Of a DNA stretch of 33,299 nt, positions 1-8,242 are shown piece after piece. Each line of letters begins with the position of its first letter. Position 1 is the first letter of the stretch. The stretch is from the NCBI GenBank assembly GCA_034669505.1, contig JAXDNJ010000088.1:1-33299 (forward strand). The letters run 5' to 3'. Below the pieces are notes generated by a model, which did not search any database, had not been told where the DNA came from, and worked only from the letters and a program-made list of their open reading frames with translations. The DNA is from JAFASC01 sp034669505. GTDB lineage: Bacteria; Pseudomonadota; Alphaproteobacteria; Rhizobiales; Beijerinckiaceae. Made by a program: the position numbers and the translations under genes.

Positions 1-410
1 ATGATCGAGCCGACGCGGAAGATGTTATGGTATGAGCCGATGACGAAAATCGTCGCTTCAGGTTTCATTAAGCGCCGCGCTGCAGAGAGCCAATGGCGCG
101 TAAACGAATCGTAATCTGCGAAACTCGCGAACTTGTCCCAATCGTCATCAACGGCGTCGACACGGCTTTGATCGGGACGCGACAGAGCGTTTTCGAGCTG
201 CAGATTGTAGGGAGGATCGGCGAAAACCAGGTCGACGCTGTTTGCGGCAAGCGCGCGCATCACCTCAACGCTGTCGCCGCGCAAAATCTTGTTGCGCGGC
301 GCTGTTTGAGCGGGAGCGAGATGCTCGCCGGAGCGCCGCGTCGAAGGCCCATTACGCGTGACCTGAACATGGGACTTCGCGCCGGCGACTCCGGCATGAG
401 CGATACGCAT
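1..410 (-). CDS. ccrM: CcrM-type cell-cycle DNA adenine methyltransferase (N-terminal 136 residues; runs off the left edge)
   Basis: Orphan beta-class N6-adenine methyltransferase. Known CcrM enzymes methylate GANTC and set cell-cycle-dependent promoter states in alphaproteobacteria. Translating the minus strand from the ATG at 410 gives an open frame to base 1. It contains the catalytic DPPY motif (residues 65-68) inside FADPPYNLQL, then the family-typical RPDQSRVDAVDDDWDKF and IGSYHNIFRVG blocks. An in-frame TGA lies a few codons upstream of this ATG, so the start is well constrained, although the ribosome site is weak. The leader before KILRGDSVEVM is about 40 residues, longer than in Caulobacter CcrM. 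The SAM-binding FxGxG region and C-terminal DNA-binding part lie outside the window. The gene follows rnhB in the same direction, the usual Hyphomicrobiales order. The identification is firm; GANTC specificity is inferred from the family. Confidence 0.93.
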   Translation of the reverse strand, partial: MRIAHAGVAGAKSHVQVTRNGPSTRRSGEHLAPAQTAPRNKILRGDSVEVMRALAANSVDLVFADPPYNLQLENALSRPDQSRVDAVDDDWDKFASFADYDSFTRHWLSAARRLMKPEATIFVIGSYHNIFRVGSI

Positions 411-464
411 GAACTCGATACCGACAGACGCAACTCAACGACGCTGAAGATGCGCTCGATGCGG

Positions 465-479
465 TAAAGGTCGCGTTAG
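465..479 (-). promoter_or_regulatory. Possible CtrA box upstream of ccrM
   Basis: On the minus strand the sequence reads CTAA-N7-TTTA, six of eight matches to the CtrA consensus TTAA-N7-TTAA. It lies 54 nt upstream of the ccrM start codon. In Caulobacter and Sinorhizobium ccrM transcription is activated by CtrA, so a site here is expected. The match is degenerate and could be chance. The gap between rnhB and ccrM (411-554) shows nothing else recognisable. Confidence 0.3.
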
Positions 480-554
480 GCTTGGTGCGGGCGAAGCGTC
501 CCTTTTTCGAACGAATTTGGGACAGCGTCCGCGTTCACACTGTCTTAAGCAGTC

Positions 555-1169
555 TTACTCGGCAGCGGCGCGAAACGGCGAAAAGCTCATGCGGTGGAAC
601 GGCGATGGGCCGTTCTCGATAATTGCCGCGACATGAAATTCCGTCGCGTAACCGGAATGGCGTTCGAACCCGTAAACGGGATGATGATGCGCGAGCCGAC
701 GCATCAACCGATCGCGCGTGACTTTCGCGACAATCGAGGCGGCTGCAATCGAGATGCATTTTGTGTCGCCCTTGACGATCGCTTCGCCGGGGCAGGCGAG
801 TCGATCGGGAAAATCGCAACCATCGATTAAGATGTAGCCGGGGCGCAGCGACAAGCCCGCGCAGGCGCGGCGCATGGCGGCAAGCGTCGCCTGTCTGATG
901 TTGATCGTGTCGATCTCGGCCACCGCGCCGAACGCAACGGACACGGCGAGCGCGCGCGACATGATCTCTTCGTAGATTTCCTCGCGTGTCTCCAGGTCTA
1001 GCGCCTTCGAATCGTTGACGCCGCGTGGCAATTTGCGTTTATCGAGAATCACGGCTGCAGCGGCGACAGGGCCGGCCAGCGGACCACGGCCCGCCTCATC
1101 GACCCCGGCGACCGGTCCGGCACCATTCGCGATGAACCGCGATTCGATCCTGTAATGTGGCCGCTTCAT
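555..1169 (-). CDS. rnhB: Ribonuclease HII
   Basis: Endonuclease that cuts the RNA strand of RNA:DNA hybrids and starts removal of ribonucleotides misincorporated in DNA. The 204-residue protein has the normal RNase HII length. It carries GVDEAGRGPLAGPV (residues 22-35; metal-binding D24 and E25), the second conserved Asp in LIDGCD (D116), the KGD segment, SIVAKVTRDR with a further acidic ligand, and the C-terminal YGFERHSGY block. Start is the ATG at 1169, six residues before the conserved region begins. It lies upstream of ccrM on the same strand with a 144-base gap, an arrangement common in Hyphomicrobiales. The 207 bases to the next gene (1170-1376) form a divergent intergenic region with no motif I recognise. 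Confidence 0.96.
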   Translation of the reverse strand: MKRPHYRIESRFIANGAGPVAGVDEAGRGPLAGPVAAAAVILDKRKLPRGVNDSKALDLETREEIYEEIMSRALAVSVAFGAVAEIDTINIRQATLAAMRRACAGLSLRPGYILIDGCDFPDRLACPGEAIVKGDTKCISIAAASIVAKVTRDRLMRRLAHHHPVYGFERHSGYATEFHVAAIIENGPSPFHRMSFSPFRAAAE

Positions 1170-1376
1170 TCTCTCGTACCGAGCCCTCGGCCTGTCGGAC
1201 CTTCCTCTAGCGGGATTCGCGGCGGAAAGGGAGCAATGCCGGATTGGTGGGGGTGCTTGTTCACAGATGAACGGCCCGACGCCGACGGAAACGCCGGGTA
1301 GCTAAGCCCGCCCGCCTTGGCTAGATTGCGGCAAGCCGAGGCGAGAGGCTGGTCAAAAATCCAAGGAGCGGCGGGT

Positions 1377-1883
1377 ATGGAGAACGATGATTTGGGTGCG
1401 CGCGACGCCACGAGCGTGCGGCCGATCGGCAGCGAGTATTCCGAGGCGGGTGCCTCCGGCTTCAATGCTGCCGACGATGGAGACCGCAATCCGGTCTTCA
1501 CCAGTCTTGTGAAGGCCGACGGAGATATTGTCGGGCTCGTGGCCTATTCCATCTACAAGCAGAACAAGCTCGATTGGCTTTTGGCGTTTCAGCGTGCGCT
1601 TGGCCGCGAACCGAGCGAGCAGGAGAATTTGGCCTATATTATCGGGGAAGCAACGCCGCGCCGGCTTGCAACCTATCGCCACCTCGCCGAATCGACGCTC
1701 GCCGGCAGCGGACCCGATGTACCCTCCGCGACAGGCAAGGCCGGCGATCGGCCGGCTTACGCCTATCGTAGCCGACAGGGCGGCGCGCCGGGGCGCCCAA
1801 CCACGCTCATCGTCTACGCGATCCTCGCAATCGTTGTCATTGCGGCGATCATCGCGGCGGTGAAGTTCCTGCCGCGGACATAA
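1377..1883 (+). CDS. Conserved hypothetical protein with one C-terminal membrane helix
   Basis: A 168-residue protein of unknown function. The ATG at 1377 is chosen because AAGGAG lies eight bases upstream; an earlier ATG at 1317 has no such site. The first 30 residues are acidic and look disordered. Residues roughly 45-100 form a compact, probably helical segment that includes DIVGLVAYSIYKQNKLDWL. A Pro/Gly/Ala-rich linker follows, then a single hydrophobic helix (TTLIVYAILAIVVIAAIIAA) ending in KFLPRT. This implies a tail-anchored or C-terminally anchored protein with its domain in the cytoplasm. The serine hydrolase starts 28 bases downstream, so the two may be co-transcribed. No catalytic motif is visible. 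Confidence 0.75.
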   Translation: MENDDLGARDATSVRPIGSEYSEAGASGFNAADDGDRNPVFTSLVKADGDIVGLVAYSIYKQNKLDWLLAFQRALGREPSEQENLAYIIGEATPRRLATYRHLAESTLAGSGPDVPSATGKAGDRPAYAYRSRQGGAPGRPTTLIVYAILAIVVIAAIIAAVKFLPRT

Positions 1884-1911
1884 ACAACAACAAGCATATC
1901 GGGGAAACCTC

Positions 1912-3210
1912 ATGAGCCTGCGTCACGGACTTGCCGCCTTTATCGGGTCGTTACTGATCTCCTTTGCTGCCGTCGCGGCGGAGGCGCCGGCGACCGGCGC
2001 CGATCCGTTGCCGCGGGCAAAGCCGGAAGATGTCGGCATGTCATCCGAGCGCCTGGCGCGCATCGGCGCGGCGCTCAAGGAGGACATCGACCGCGGCCTG
2101 ACGCCGGGCGGCGTGATCGCCATTGCACGGCGCGGCAAGCTTGTTGCGCTCGATGCCTATGGCTGGCGCGATAAGGCAGCGGGCGTGCCGATGACCACCG
2201 ACACGATCTTCAACATCGCGTCGATGACGAAGCCGATGACGACGGTCGGCGCGCTCATGCTTTATGAGCAGGGCCGTCTCCTGATGGACGATCCGCTATC
2301 GAAATATTTTCCGAAGTTTGCCGATATGCGCGTCGCCGCGCGCGACGCCCAAGGCGAGCCGACGAGCGAAACCGTGCCGGCGCAGCGCAAGATCACTATT
2401 CAGGATTTGCCGCGCCATACGTCCGGCCTCATCTATGGCGGGCGCGGTACGACGCTTGTGCATAAACAATATCCGGAAGGAAGCGCGGGCATCGCCATGG
2501 GGATGAGCGGTGAGCAGTTCCTCGACAAGCTCGCGTCGCTCCCGCTTCTGCATCAGCCCGGAGCGGTTTGGGACTACGGTTTCGGCCTCGACGTCCTCGG
2601 TCTCTTGATCGAGAAGATCAGCGGCCAATCGCTCGGCCAATATTTGCAGGCGAACCTTTGGGCGCCGCTCGGCATGAACGATACGGGTTTCTACATCCCG
2701 CCGGAGAAGGTCGCGCGCTATGCGAAAGCGCTGCCTAACGATCCGGTCTCGGGAAAGCCGCAGAGCATTTCGCCGGTGCTGACGCAGAAGCTCGATCTCG
2801 AATGCGGCGGCGGTTGCGCCGCATCGACGGCGACCGATTACCTGCGCTTCGCGCTTATGCTGATGCATGGCGGGCAGAGCGGCGAGGCGCGCATTCTCGG
2901 GCGCAAGACCATCGAGTACATGCTCTCCGACCAGCTTGGACCGAGGGTGACAAACCTCGTCGGCAATGCCGATCCGACACGCGCCGATTTCGGCTTCGGC
3001 CTCGGGCTCGCATTGAAGCAGACGAGCGGCGTCACCCGCATGATGGGCTCAGCTGGCTCATTCTCCTGGCCCGGCGCAAGCGGCACCGATTGGTGGGCGG
3101 ATCCAAGGGAAGACCTCGCGGTCGTCTATCTCTCCGCGGCGCCGGGGCCGATCCGCTGGTACTACCGCCAGAAGATCAACGCGCTCGTCTATCAGGCGAT
3201 CGTCGACTGA
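1912..3210 (+). CDS. Exported serine hydrolase, class C beta-lactamase-like
   Basis: Member of the penicillin-binding/beta-lactamase (PF00144) superfamily, which includes esterases, D-aminopeptidases and 6-aminohexanoate-dimer hydrolases. The 432-residue protein opens with a Sec signal peptide (about residues 1-23, ending AVAA). The nucleophile motif S-x-x-K is SMTK at 104-107, within FNIASMTKPMTTVGAL. A WDYGFGLDVLG segment supplies the second-motif tyrosine, and a GSAGSFSWPGASGT segment near the C terminus corresponds to the third motif. The LPRHTSGLIYG stretch is typical of the esterase-like branch. The substrate cannot be told from sequence; true beta-lactamase activity is unlikely. It acts in the periplasm or outside the cell. 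Start is the ATG after GGGGAAACCTC. Confidence 0.9.
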   Translation: MSLRHGLAAFIGSLLISFAAVAAEAPATGADPLPRAKPEDVGMSSERLARIGAALKEDIDRGLTPGGVIAIARRGKLVALDAYGWRDKAAGVPMTTDTIFNIASMTKPMTTVGALMLYEQGRLLMDDPLSKYFPKFADMRVAARDAQGEPTSETVPAQRKITIQDLPRHTSGLIYGGRGTTLVHKQYPEGSAGIAMGMSGEQFLDKLASLPLLHQPGAVWDYGFGLDVLGLLIEKISGQSLGQYLQANLWAPLGMNDTGFYIPPEKVARYAKALPNDPVSGKPQSISPVLTQKLDLECGGGCAASTATDYLRFALMLMHGGQSGEARILGRKTIEYMLSDQLGPRVTNLVGNADPTRADFGFGLGLALKQTSGVTRMMGSAGSFSWPGASGTDWWADPREDLAVVYLSAAPGPIRWYYRQKINALVYQAIVD

Positions 3211-3367
3211 ATCGGCTGCCACTCACGCGCCGGCTTCGGCGCACAAACATGGTTAATCGAACCTTTCCCTCGTGTTTCGAAGAGGTACAGAAAGGTTACC
3301 GCGCGCGCCCAGCGAGCGGGATAGCAATGTTTCGTCAAGACTTTGAGCACCAATCCGAAACTTCTAC

Positions 3368-3382
3368 TTAGGTAAATCTTAA
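3368..3382 (+). promoter_or_regulatory. CtrA-like box upstream of sciP
   Basis: TTAG-GTAAATC-TTAA, seven of eight matches to the TTAA-N7-TTAA CtrA consensus, ending 54 nt before the sciP ATG. In Caulobacter sciP is a CtrA-activated gene, so the position makes biological sense. A weaker TTAA-N7-TTTC (3253-3267) lies further upstream. The rest of 3211-3436 holds nothing else I recognise. Confidence 0.5.
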
Positions 3383-3436
3383 ACGAGACAACGCTAGCCT
3401 TCACGCGTGTTGGTCAGTCGAGTGCGTGAGTTCAAT

Positions 3437-3712
3437 ATGGCGGAAGTCCATCGGCCGAGAGTGAAGTACGTCATCGGGCCTGACGGCAGTCCCCTAACGA
3501 TCGCCGACCTGCCGCCTGCTTCGACCAAACGCTGGGTGATTCGCCGCAAGGCGGAAGTCGTCGCCGCGGTACGTGGCGGCCTGCTGTCGCTCGACGAAGC
3601 CTGCAATCGCTATACGCTGACCGTCGATGAGTTCTTGAGCTGGCAGATGTCGATCGATCAGCATGGGCTTGCTGGTCTGCGCACGACCCGCATTCAGCAA
3701 TACCGGATGTAA
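3437..3712 (+). CDS. sciP: SciP, small CtrA-antagonising cell-cycle regulator (DUF1153)
   Basis: The protein is 91 residues, matching the family's roughly 90. It is nearly all conserved core: RPRVKYVIGPDGSPLTIADL, KRWVIRRKAEVVAAVRGGLL, SLDEACNRYTLTVDEFLSWQ and GLRTTRIQQYR. The central part is a helix-turn-helix DNA-binding fold. In Caulobacter, SciP accumulates late in the cycle and binds DNA and CtrA to shut down CtrA-activated promoters in swarmer cells. An earlier in-frame GTG at 3407 would add ten unconserved residues, so the ATG at 3437 is preferred. Its presence less than 4 kb from ccrM places two cell-cycle regulators in one region, on opposite strands. Confidence 0.95.
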   Translation: MAEVHRPRVKYVIGPDGSPLTIADLPPASTKRWVIRRKAEVVAAVRGGLLSLDEACNRYTLTVDEFLSWQMSIDQHGLAGLRTTRIQQYRM

Positions 3713-3720
3713 TCCAAGCC

Positions 3721-4752
3721 TCAGTTCCCGGTGCCGGTTTTCTCAACCTGAATGTTTTGCGGCGCATCTGAACGATGCGCGTGCTCTTCGTGATGCGCGT
3801 GGATAACCTCGCTCAGGCGCCGCCGCTCGAACATGATCACGACGACGATCGCAAAGCAGAGCGGGATCAAGAGGTAGAAAAGCCGGAATACGAGCAACGC
3901 TGCGAGCACTTTGAACTGATCGATGCCGGGCATCGCCTTGATGAAGAAGAATTCGAAGACACCAAGGCCCCCCGGCGCATTGGAGGCGAGCGCGGCGGTG
4001 AAGGAGGCGAGAAACACCCCGAGCACAACGAAGAAGCCGGGGTTTCCGGCCTCCGGCAGCGCGAAATAAATAATGCCGGCGGCGCCGAGGAGCTCCAACG
4101 GTCCGGCGCATAATTGCCGGATCGTCACTGCGGGGCGGGGATATTCGAGCCGCAACCCGCCGAGAACGAGCGGCCGCAGCCGCAGAACCGAGCCGAGCAC
4201 GTAAAGCACGACGAAGGCGAGACAGACGAGGCCGATGAATCTGGCCATGGTCTGGTTGGTCAGGACCGCGGGAAGCAGGCCGTGCAGCCGCCCGAGTTCC
4301 TCCGGCGCGAACGTCAGCACGATGCCGCCGAGAAGCACCGTGCCGAGGCCGAAGGTGAACGAGCAGAGCGCGACCAGAACCGCGATCTCGGTCGCCGACA
4401 GGCCCTTCGACGTGTAGGCGCGGTAGCGCACCATCGCGCCCGAGAAAACCGAGGCGCCGATATTGTGCGAGAGCGCGTAGGTCGTGAACGAGCAGAGCGA
4501 GATGAAGACCCAGGAAATGTGCCGCACATGCAAATGGATGAGCGCGATGCGGTCGTACCAGGCAAGCGCCGCATACGCGCCGAGAGTCGCCAACGCCGCC
4601 AACGCATAGCGGTGCGGCGGGATCGCTTTGAGATTCGCCCAAACCTGCGGGCCAACGGACTCGCCGCGGAATTCACGATAGAGCAGGTAGACGGACGCGC
4701 AGACGGCGACGAGACCGACAACCGGCCAAACGTATTCGAGAATGCGCTTCAT
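3721..4752 (-). CDS. YbhN-like integral membrane protein (LPG synthase transmembrane-domain / UPF0104 family)
   Basis: A 343-residue polytopic membrane protein with about eight hydrophobic segments, starting at YVWPVVGLVAVCASVYLLY and ending before a charged, His-rich tail. The conserved family stretch SNAPGGLGVFEFFF is present, preceded by FLASFTAALA. This is the flippase-like domain found fused to a transferase domain in MprF; here it stands alone. Members are proposed to handle lipids, but the role of stand-alone forms is mostly unknown. The ATG at 4752 (MKRILEY) is chosen. Reading further upstream adds about 140 Arg/Ser-rich residues that are only the antisense of mutM. It is convergent with sciP (8 bases between stops) and divergent from mutM with 175 bases between starts. 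Confidence 0.85.
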   Translation of the reverse strand: MKRILEYVWPVVGLVAVCASVYLLYREFRGESVGPQVWANLKAIPPHRYALAALATLGAYAALAWYDRIALIHLHVRHISWVFISLCSFTTYALSHNIGASVFSGAMVRYRAYTSKGLSATEIAVLVALCSFTFGLGTVLLGGIVLTFAPEELGRLHGLLPAVLTNQTMARFIGLVCLAFVVLYVLGSVLRLRPLVLGGLRLEYPRPAVTIRQLCAGPLELLGAAGIIYFALPEAGNPGFFVVLGVFLASFTAALASNAPGGLGVFEFFFIKAMPGIDQFKVLAALLVFRLFYLLIPLCFAIVVVIMFERRRLSEVIHAHHEEHAHRSDAPQNIQVEKTGTGN

Positions 4753-4927
4753 AAAGGTCCGAAAGCCGCGCGCCCAACCCCGCGCCGAATGCCTGCCGTT
4801 CGCGGCAACGCGCGCCCCCAAATGCACGAGGCAGCGGTAGACGGCAAGCCGAGCCGTAAGCGCGGCAGGGGTTGCCAAAATAGGAGGCAACGGCGACTTC
4901 TGCCGATTGCCCGCATAGCCAAGGCCG

Positions 4928-5809
4928 ATGCCCGAACTTCCCGAAGTCGAAACCGTGCGCCGCGGCCTCGCGCCGGCGATGGCCGGCACCCGGTTTGCTA
5001 AGGTGGAGCAACGCCGCCCGGACCTGCGCTTTGCGCTGCCGGAACGCTTTGCCGAGCGGCTCACGGGCCGGCGCGTCCAAGCGCTCGGGCGCCGGGCGAA
5101 ATACCTGCTTGCCGATCTCGATGGCGGCGACGTGCTTGTCATGCATCTCGGCATGAGCGGGTCGTTCCGCATCGAGATACGCGCCAGCTCCGGCAGGCCG
5201 GGAAAATTCCATCGCCCGCGTTCGTCAGCCGCGGTGCACGATCATGTCGTCTTCGACATGTCAAACGGCGCGCGCATCACCTACAACGATCCGCGCCGCT
5301 TCGGTTTCATGCTGATCGTGCCGCGCGCCGAACTCGATGCCCATCCGTTGTTTGTGGGAATGGGAGTCGAGCCGCTCGGCAACGAACTCGATGGCGCGCT
5401 CATCGCCCGCCTGTTTGCCGGCAAGTCGGCGCCCCTGAAAGCGGCGCTGCTCGACCAGCGGCTGATCGCGGGCTTAGGCAACATCTATGTCTGCGAGGCG
5501 CTGCACCGCGCGGCCCTGTCGCCACGCCGCGCCGCCGGCACGCTTGCACGCCGCAATGGCGGGCCGAGCGATCGGGCGCAGCGGCTTGCCGAGGTGATCC
5601 CGCAAGTGCTGAACGAAGCGATTGCGGCCGGCGGCTCGTCGCTGCGCGACCACCGCCAGACAGACGGCACGCTCGGCTATTTCCAGCACCGCTTTCGCGT
5701 CTATGACCGCGAGGGCGAGCCGTGCCCGGCGCCGGGCTGCAGCGGCACGATCCGGCGGATCGTGCAATCGGGGCGCTCGACCTTCTTCTGCTCCGTCTGC
5801 CAACGATGA
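4928..5809 (+). CDS. mutM: Formamidopyrimidine-DNA glycosylase (Fpg/MutM)
   Basis: Bifunctional base-excision repair enzyme that removes 8-oxoguanine and formamidopyrimidines and cleaves the abasic site. The start is fixed by the invariant MPELPEVETVRRGL; after Met removal Pro is the catalytic nucleophile and Glu the next essential residue. The conserved lysine is K58 in RRAKYLL. The helix-two-turn-helix region is marked by QRLIAGLGNIYVCEAL. The C-terminal zinc finger has Cys266, Cys271, Cys288 and Cys291, with the phosphate-gripping GRSTF loop between. Length (293) is normal. An imperfect hairpin (CGGGCA, six-base loop, TGCCCG; 5816-5833) follows the stop but has no T-run. Confidence 0.97.
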   Translation: MPELPEVETVRRGLAPAMAGTRFAKVEQRRPDLRFALPERFAERLTGRRVQALGRRAKYLLADLDGGDVLVMHLGMSGSFRIEIRASSGRPGKFHRPRSSAAVHDHVVFDMSNGARITYNDPRRFGFMLIVPRAELDAHPLFVGMGVEPLGNELDGALIARLFAGKSAPLKAALLDQRLIAGLGNIYVCEALHRAALSPRRAAGTLARRNGGPSDRAQRLAEVIPQVLNEAIAAGGSSLRDHRQTDGTLGYFQHRFRVYDREGEPCPAPGCSGTIRRIVQSGRSTFFCSVCQR

Positions 5810-5880
5810 CCTAGACGGGCACGCGCTTGCCCGGCGCGAACCCGCCTCCTAGTCTGCTCAAACAAAACGGGAGGAAACAA

Positions 5881-6363
5881 ATGAAACGACTTGTCGCGCT
5901 TTCGGCGCTTTGTCTGTCGGTTCCTCTGCTCGTGCTGTGGGGGACCCCGGCGCTGGCGGAAAAAGACGAGATGGGCTTCATCCGCATCTCGCCTGGGCAG
6001 GAGCAATATAAGAGCCCGTTCGGCATCGGCCCGGCGAGCGCCGTGCTTTACGGCGATCCGACAAAGCCCGGCATCTATGTCATCCGCATCCATTGGCCGA
6101 AGAACATGATGAGCCGGCCGCATACGCATGCGCAGGACCGCCATGTTGTTGTTGTGTCGGGCACGTGGTGGACCGGCACCGGCAAGGATTTCGATCCGGG
6201 CAAGGCGGTGCCGCTGAAGGCCGGCGGCTACATGATGCATCCGGCGGGCGCGGTGCACTGGGACGGTTCGCGCGACGAGGAGGCGGTGATCCAGATCACC
6301 GGGATGGGCCCGGTCTCGACCGATCTCGTCGATCCCAAGGGGCCCAACTTCTCGCAGCAGTGA
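5881..6363 (+). CDS. Exported cupin-domain protein
   Basis: A 160-residue secreted protein. The ATG at 5881 follows GGGAGGAAACAA and opens a signal peptide of about 24 residues ending in PALA. The mature part is one cupin barrel with the metal-binding motif RPHTHAQDRHVVVVSGTWW (three His) and a second motif containing MMHPAGAVHWDG. Single-domain periplasmic cupins of this type are common in proteobacteria and resemble the ChrR cupin fold; their substrates are mostly unknown. A metal-dependent role in the periplasm is likely. It is 71 bases downstream of mutM but has its own strong ribosome site. It is convergent with the MFS gene, with 33 bases between stops. Confidence 0.85.
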   Translation: MKRLVALSALCLSVPLLVLWGTPALAEKDEMGFIRISPGQEQYKSPFGIGPASAVLYGDPTKPGIYVIRIHWPKNMMSRPHTHAQDRHVVVVSGTWWTGTGKDFDPGKAVPLKAGGYMMHPAGAVHWDGSRDEEAVIQITGMGPVSTDLVDPKGPNFSQQ

Positions 6364-6396
6364 AATCGCAGCAATGAGACCGCCGCACCTCGCGGC

Positions 6397-7707
6397 TTAC
6401 TCGGCGGGCGCTTCGGCGACCGCCGGTCCGCGCGACGCCCGCGTCGCGAAAAAAGTGATCACGCTCGCCATCAGCGAGCAGGCCGCGAGGAAGTACAGCC
6501 CCATCTGGAAGCTGTTCGTCGAATCCTTGATCCAGCCGACGATGAAGGGGCCGACATAGCCGCCGAGATTGCCGGTCGCGTTGATGAACGCGATCGCGCC
6601 GGCGGCGGCGGTGCCGGTCAGGAACATCGAGGGCATCGGCCAGAACGAGGCGCGCGACCCATAGATGCCGACGACCGCCATCGCCATTCCGAGCAGCGCC
6701 CAGAACGACGGGCCGAACCATCCGGCCCAGACCAGCCCGATGCAGCCGACGATCGAGGCGACGATCAGATGCCAGCGCCGCTCGTTGCTGCGGTCGGACG
6801 ACCAGCCCCAGAGCACCAGGCCGATCATTCCGATCACGTAGGGAACAGCCGAGACGAAGCCGGTCATCAGGTTCGACAATCCCATGCCTTTGACGATCTG
6901 CGGCATGAAGAAGGTGATGCCATAGTTGGCGGTGACGCTCATCAGGTAGATCGCCGAGAGCGCGAGGACGCGCGGATCGCCGAGCGCCTTCATCAGGGAT
7001 AGTTTGTGGCGGCCTTCGACGCCGCGCCGCTCGGCTTCGAGACGCGCGTCGAGCCAGGCCCGTTCATCCGGCGCGAGCCATGTCGCCAGCGCCGGACGGT
7101 CCGTCATCGCCCAAAGCACAATTCCCGCCAATATGATTGCCGGCAATGCCTCGAGGATGAACACCCACTGCCATCCCTTGACGCCGAGGAAACCGTTCAT
7201 TTCCAGGATGGCGCCGGAGACGACCGATGCAAGCGCGTTGGCGATCGGCTGGGCGAAGAACAAGGCGGCGATGGCGCGACCGCGATAGGCCGAGGGAAAC
7301 CAGTAGGTGAAGTAGAGGATCATGCCGGGAAAGAACCCGGCCTCCGCCGCGCCGAGAAGAAAGCGGATCGTAAGGAAACTCGCCGGGCCGACGGCAAGCG
7401 CCGAGGCTGCCGATATGATGCCCCAGGTCAGCATGATGCGGGCGATCCAGATGCGCGCCCCGGTCTTTTCCAGGATGACGTTGCTCGGAATTTCGAAAAT
7501 GAAATAGCCGAAGAAGAAGATGCCGGCGCCCCAGCCATAGAGATAGGCGCTGAGGCCGAGATCCTTATTCATCGTCAGCGCCGCGAACGCGACGTTCGAG
7601 CGGTCGATATACGCGACGCAATAAGCGACGATGGCGAGCGGCAGAATGCGCCAGGCGACTTTCTTCATCGTCGTTGTTTCAATTGCCGAGAGTTCTGTCG
7701 GCGCCAT
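6397..7707 (-). CDS. MFS transporter, anion:cation symporter (ACS) family
   Basis: A 436-residue, twelve-helix secondary transporter. ACS-family marks are AYIDRSNVAFAAL after helix 1, FFFGYFIFEIPSNVILEKTG around helix 2, and RFLLGAAEAGFFPGMILYFT in helix 4. Characterised members import carboxylates such as phthalate, tartrate, glucarate or 4-hydroxyphenylacetate with protons. The exact substrate cannot be read from sequence. The ATG at 7707 is used (MAPTELSA), with GGGGGGA seven bases upstream; an earlier in-frame start would add 13 residues. The family is the same as the MFS gene at 12141-13475, and the two share the helix 1-2 and helix 4 motifs. Confidence 0.88.
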   Translation of the reverse strand: MAPTELSAIETTTMKKVAWRILPLAIVAYCVAYIDRSNVAFAALTMNKDLGLSAYLYGWGAGIFFFGYFIFEIPSNVILEKTGARIWIARIMLTWGIISAASALAVGPASFLTIRFLLGAAEAGFFPGMILYFTYWFPSAYRGRAIAALFFAQPIANALASVVSGAILEMNGFLGVKGWQWVFILEALPAIILAGIVLWAMTDRPALATWLAPDERAWLDARLEAERRGVEGRHKLSLMKALGDPRVLALSAIYLMSVTANYGITFFMPQIVKGMGLSNLMTGFVSAVPYVIGMIGLVLWGWSSDRSNERRWHLIVASIVGCIGLVWAGWFGPSFWALLGMAMAVVGIYGSRASFWPMPSMFLTGTAAAGAIAFINATGNLGGYVGPFIVGWIKDSTNSFQMGLYFLAACSLMASVITFFATRASRGPAVAEAPAE

Positions 7708-7864
7708 GGCGTATCCCCCCGAAAGAATGATTTCCCTGCGCGTCACAATACGGCAGATGCGCAGGGAGCGTAAGCCGCCCGCGCGACAACGCTACAATCG
7801 CCATTGTGCCCACGCAACCTTTCGTCGATACTCAGGCCCCACCTCACTTTAGGGAGAACGAGTG

Positions 7865-8242
7865 ATGGCTTCATTGTATGCGCAGACAAGTGGAACCCAT
7901 TCCACGAATTCGACTTCGTACGTGCCCATCCCCGGCCTCTCCTTCCAGCTTCCGGAAGGCGTCGGCGCGATGGCGATCGTCACGCTGAACGTGCCCTATC
8001 CTTACGCGACTGGGAACAACTATCCGGGTGGCATGTTCGCCCTTACCGTCAATGGAAAGCAGCTGGCTCCGGTCGCGGGCTTCAGCTACTCCGTGCAGAA
8101 TGGCAACAACCGCATACCGACGACTTTGGTCATCGGCGTGCCGCTGACAATGACTAAACAGGTCGTTGCGGCGGTGTGGCAGAACGTGCGCGGCAGCACC
8201 GTCATGATGGACAGCCCGGCGACACTCAGCGCGATCTACTGA
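7865..8242 (+). CDS. Hypothetical small beta-rich protein
   Basis: I do not recognise this 125-residue protein. The ATG at 7865 sits eight bases after GGGAG; a GTG one codon earlier is less likely. There is no signal peptide, no Cys and no long helix. The sequence alternates short hydrophobic strands with turns (PIPGLSFQLPEG, MAIVTLNVPYPYATGNNYPG, FALTVNGKQLAPVAGFSYSV, TTLVIGVPLTM). It ends with VVAAVWQNVRGSTVMMDSP and TLSAIY. The pattern suggests a single jelly-roll or beta-sandwich, reminiscent of C1q/TNF-like heads or tail-fibre tips, but this is inference only. It diverges from the MFS gene (157 bases between starts), and 185 bases separate it from the next gene. Confidence 0.65.
   Translation: MASLYAQTSGTHSTNSTSYVPIPGLSFQLPEGVGAMAIVTLNVPYPYATGNNYPGGMFALTVNGKQLAPVAGFSYSVQNGNNRIPTTLVIGVPLTMTKQVVAAVWQNVRGSTVMMDSPATLSAIY

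Noticed and set aside
4114..5001. Plus-strand frame of 295 codons opposite the YbhN-like membrane protein
   Set aside because: Charged, repetitive antisense of hydrophobic codons; no start signal and no family resemblance.
5816..5833. Six-base-pair hairpin after mutM
   Set aside because: Short stem and no following T-run; not enough for a terminator call.
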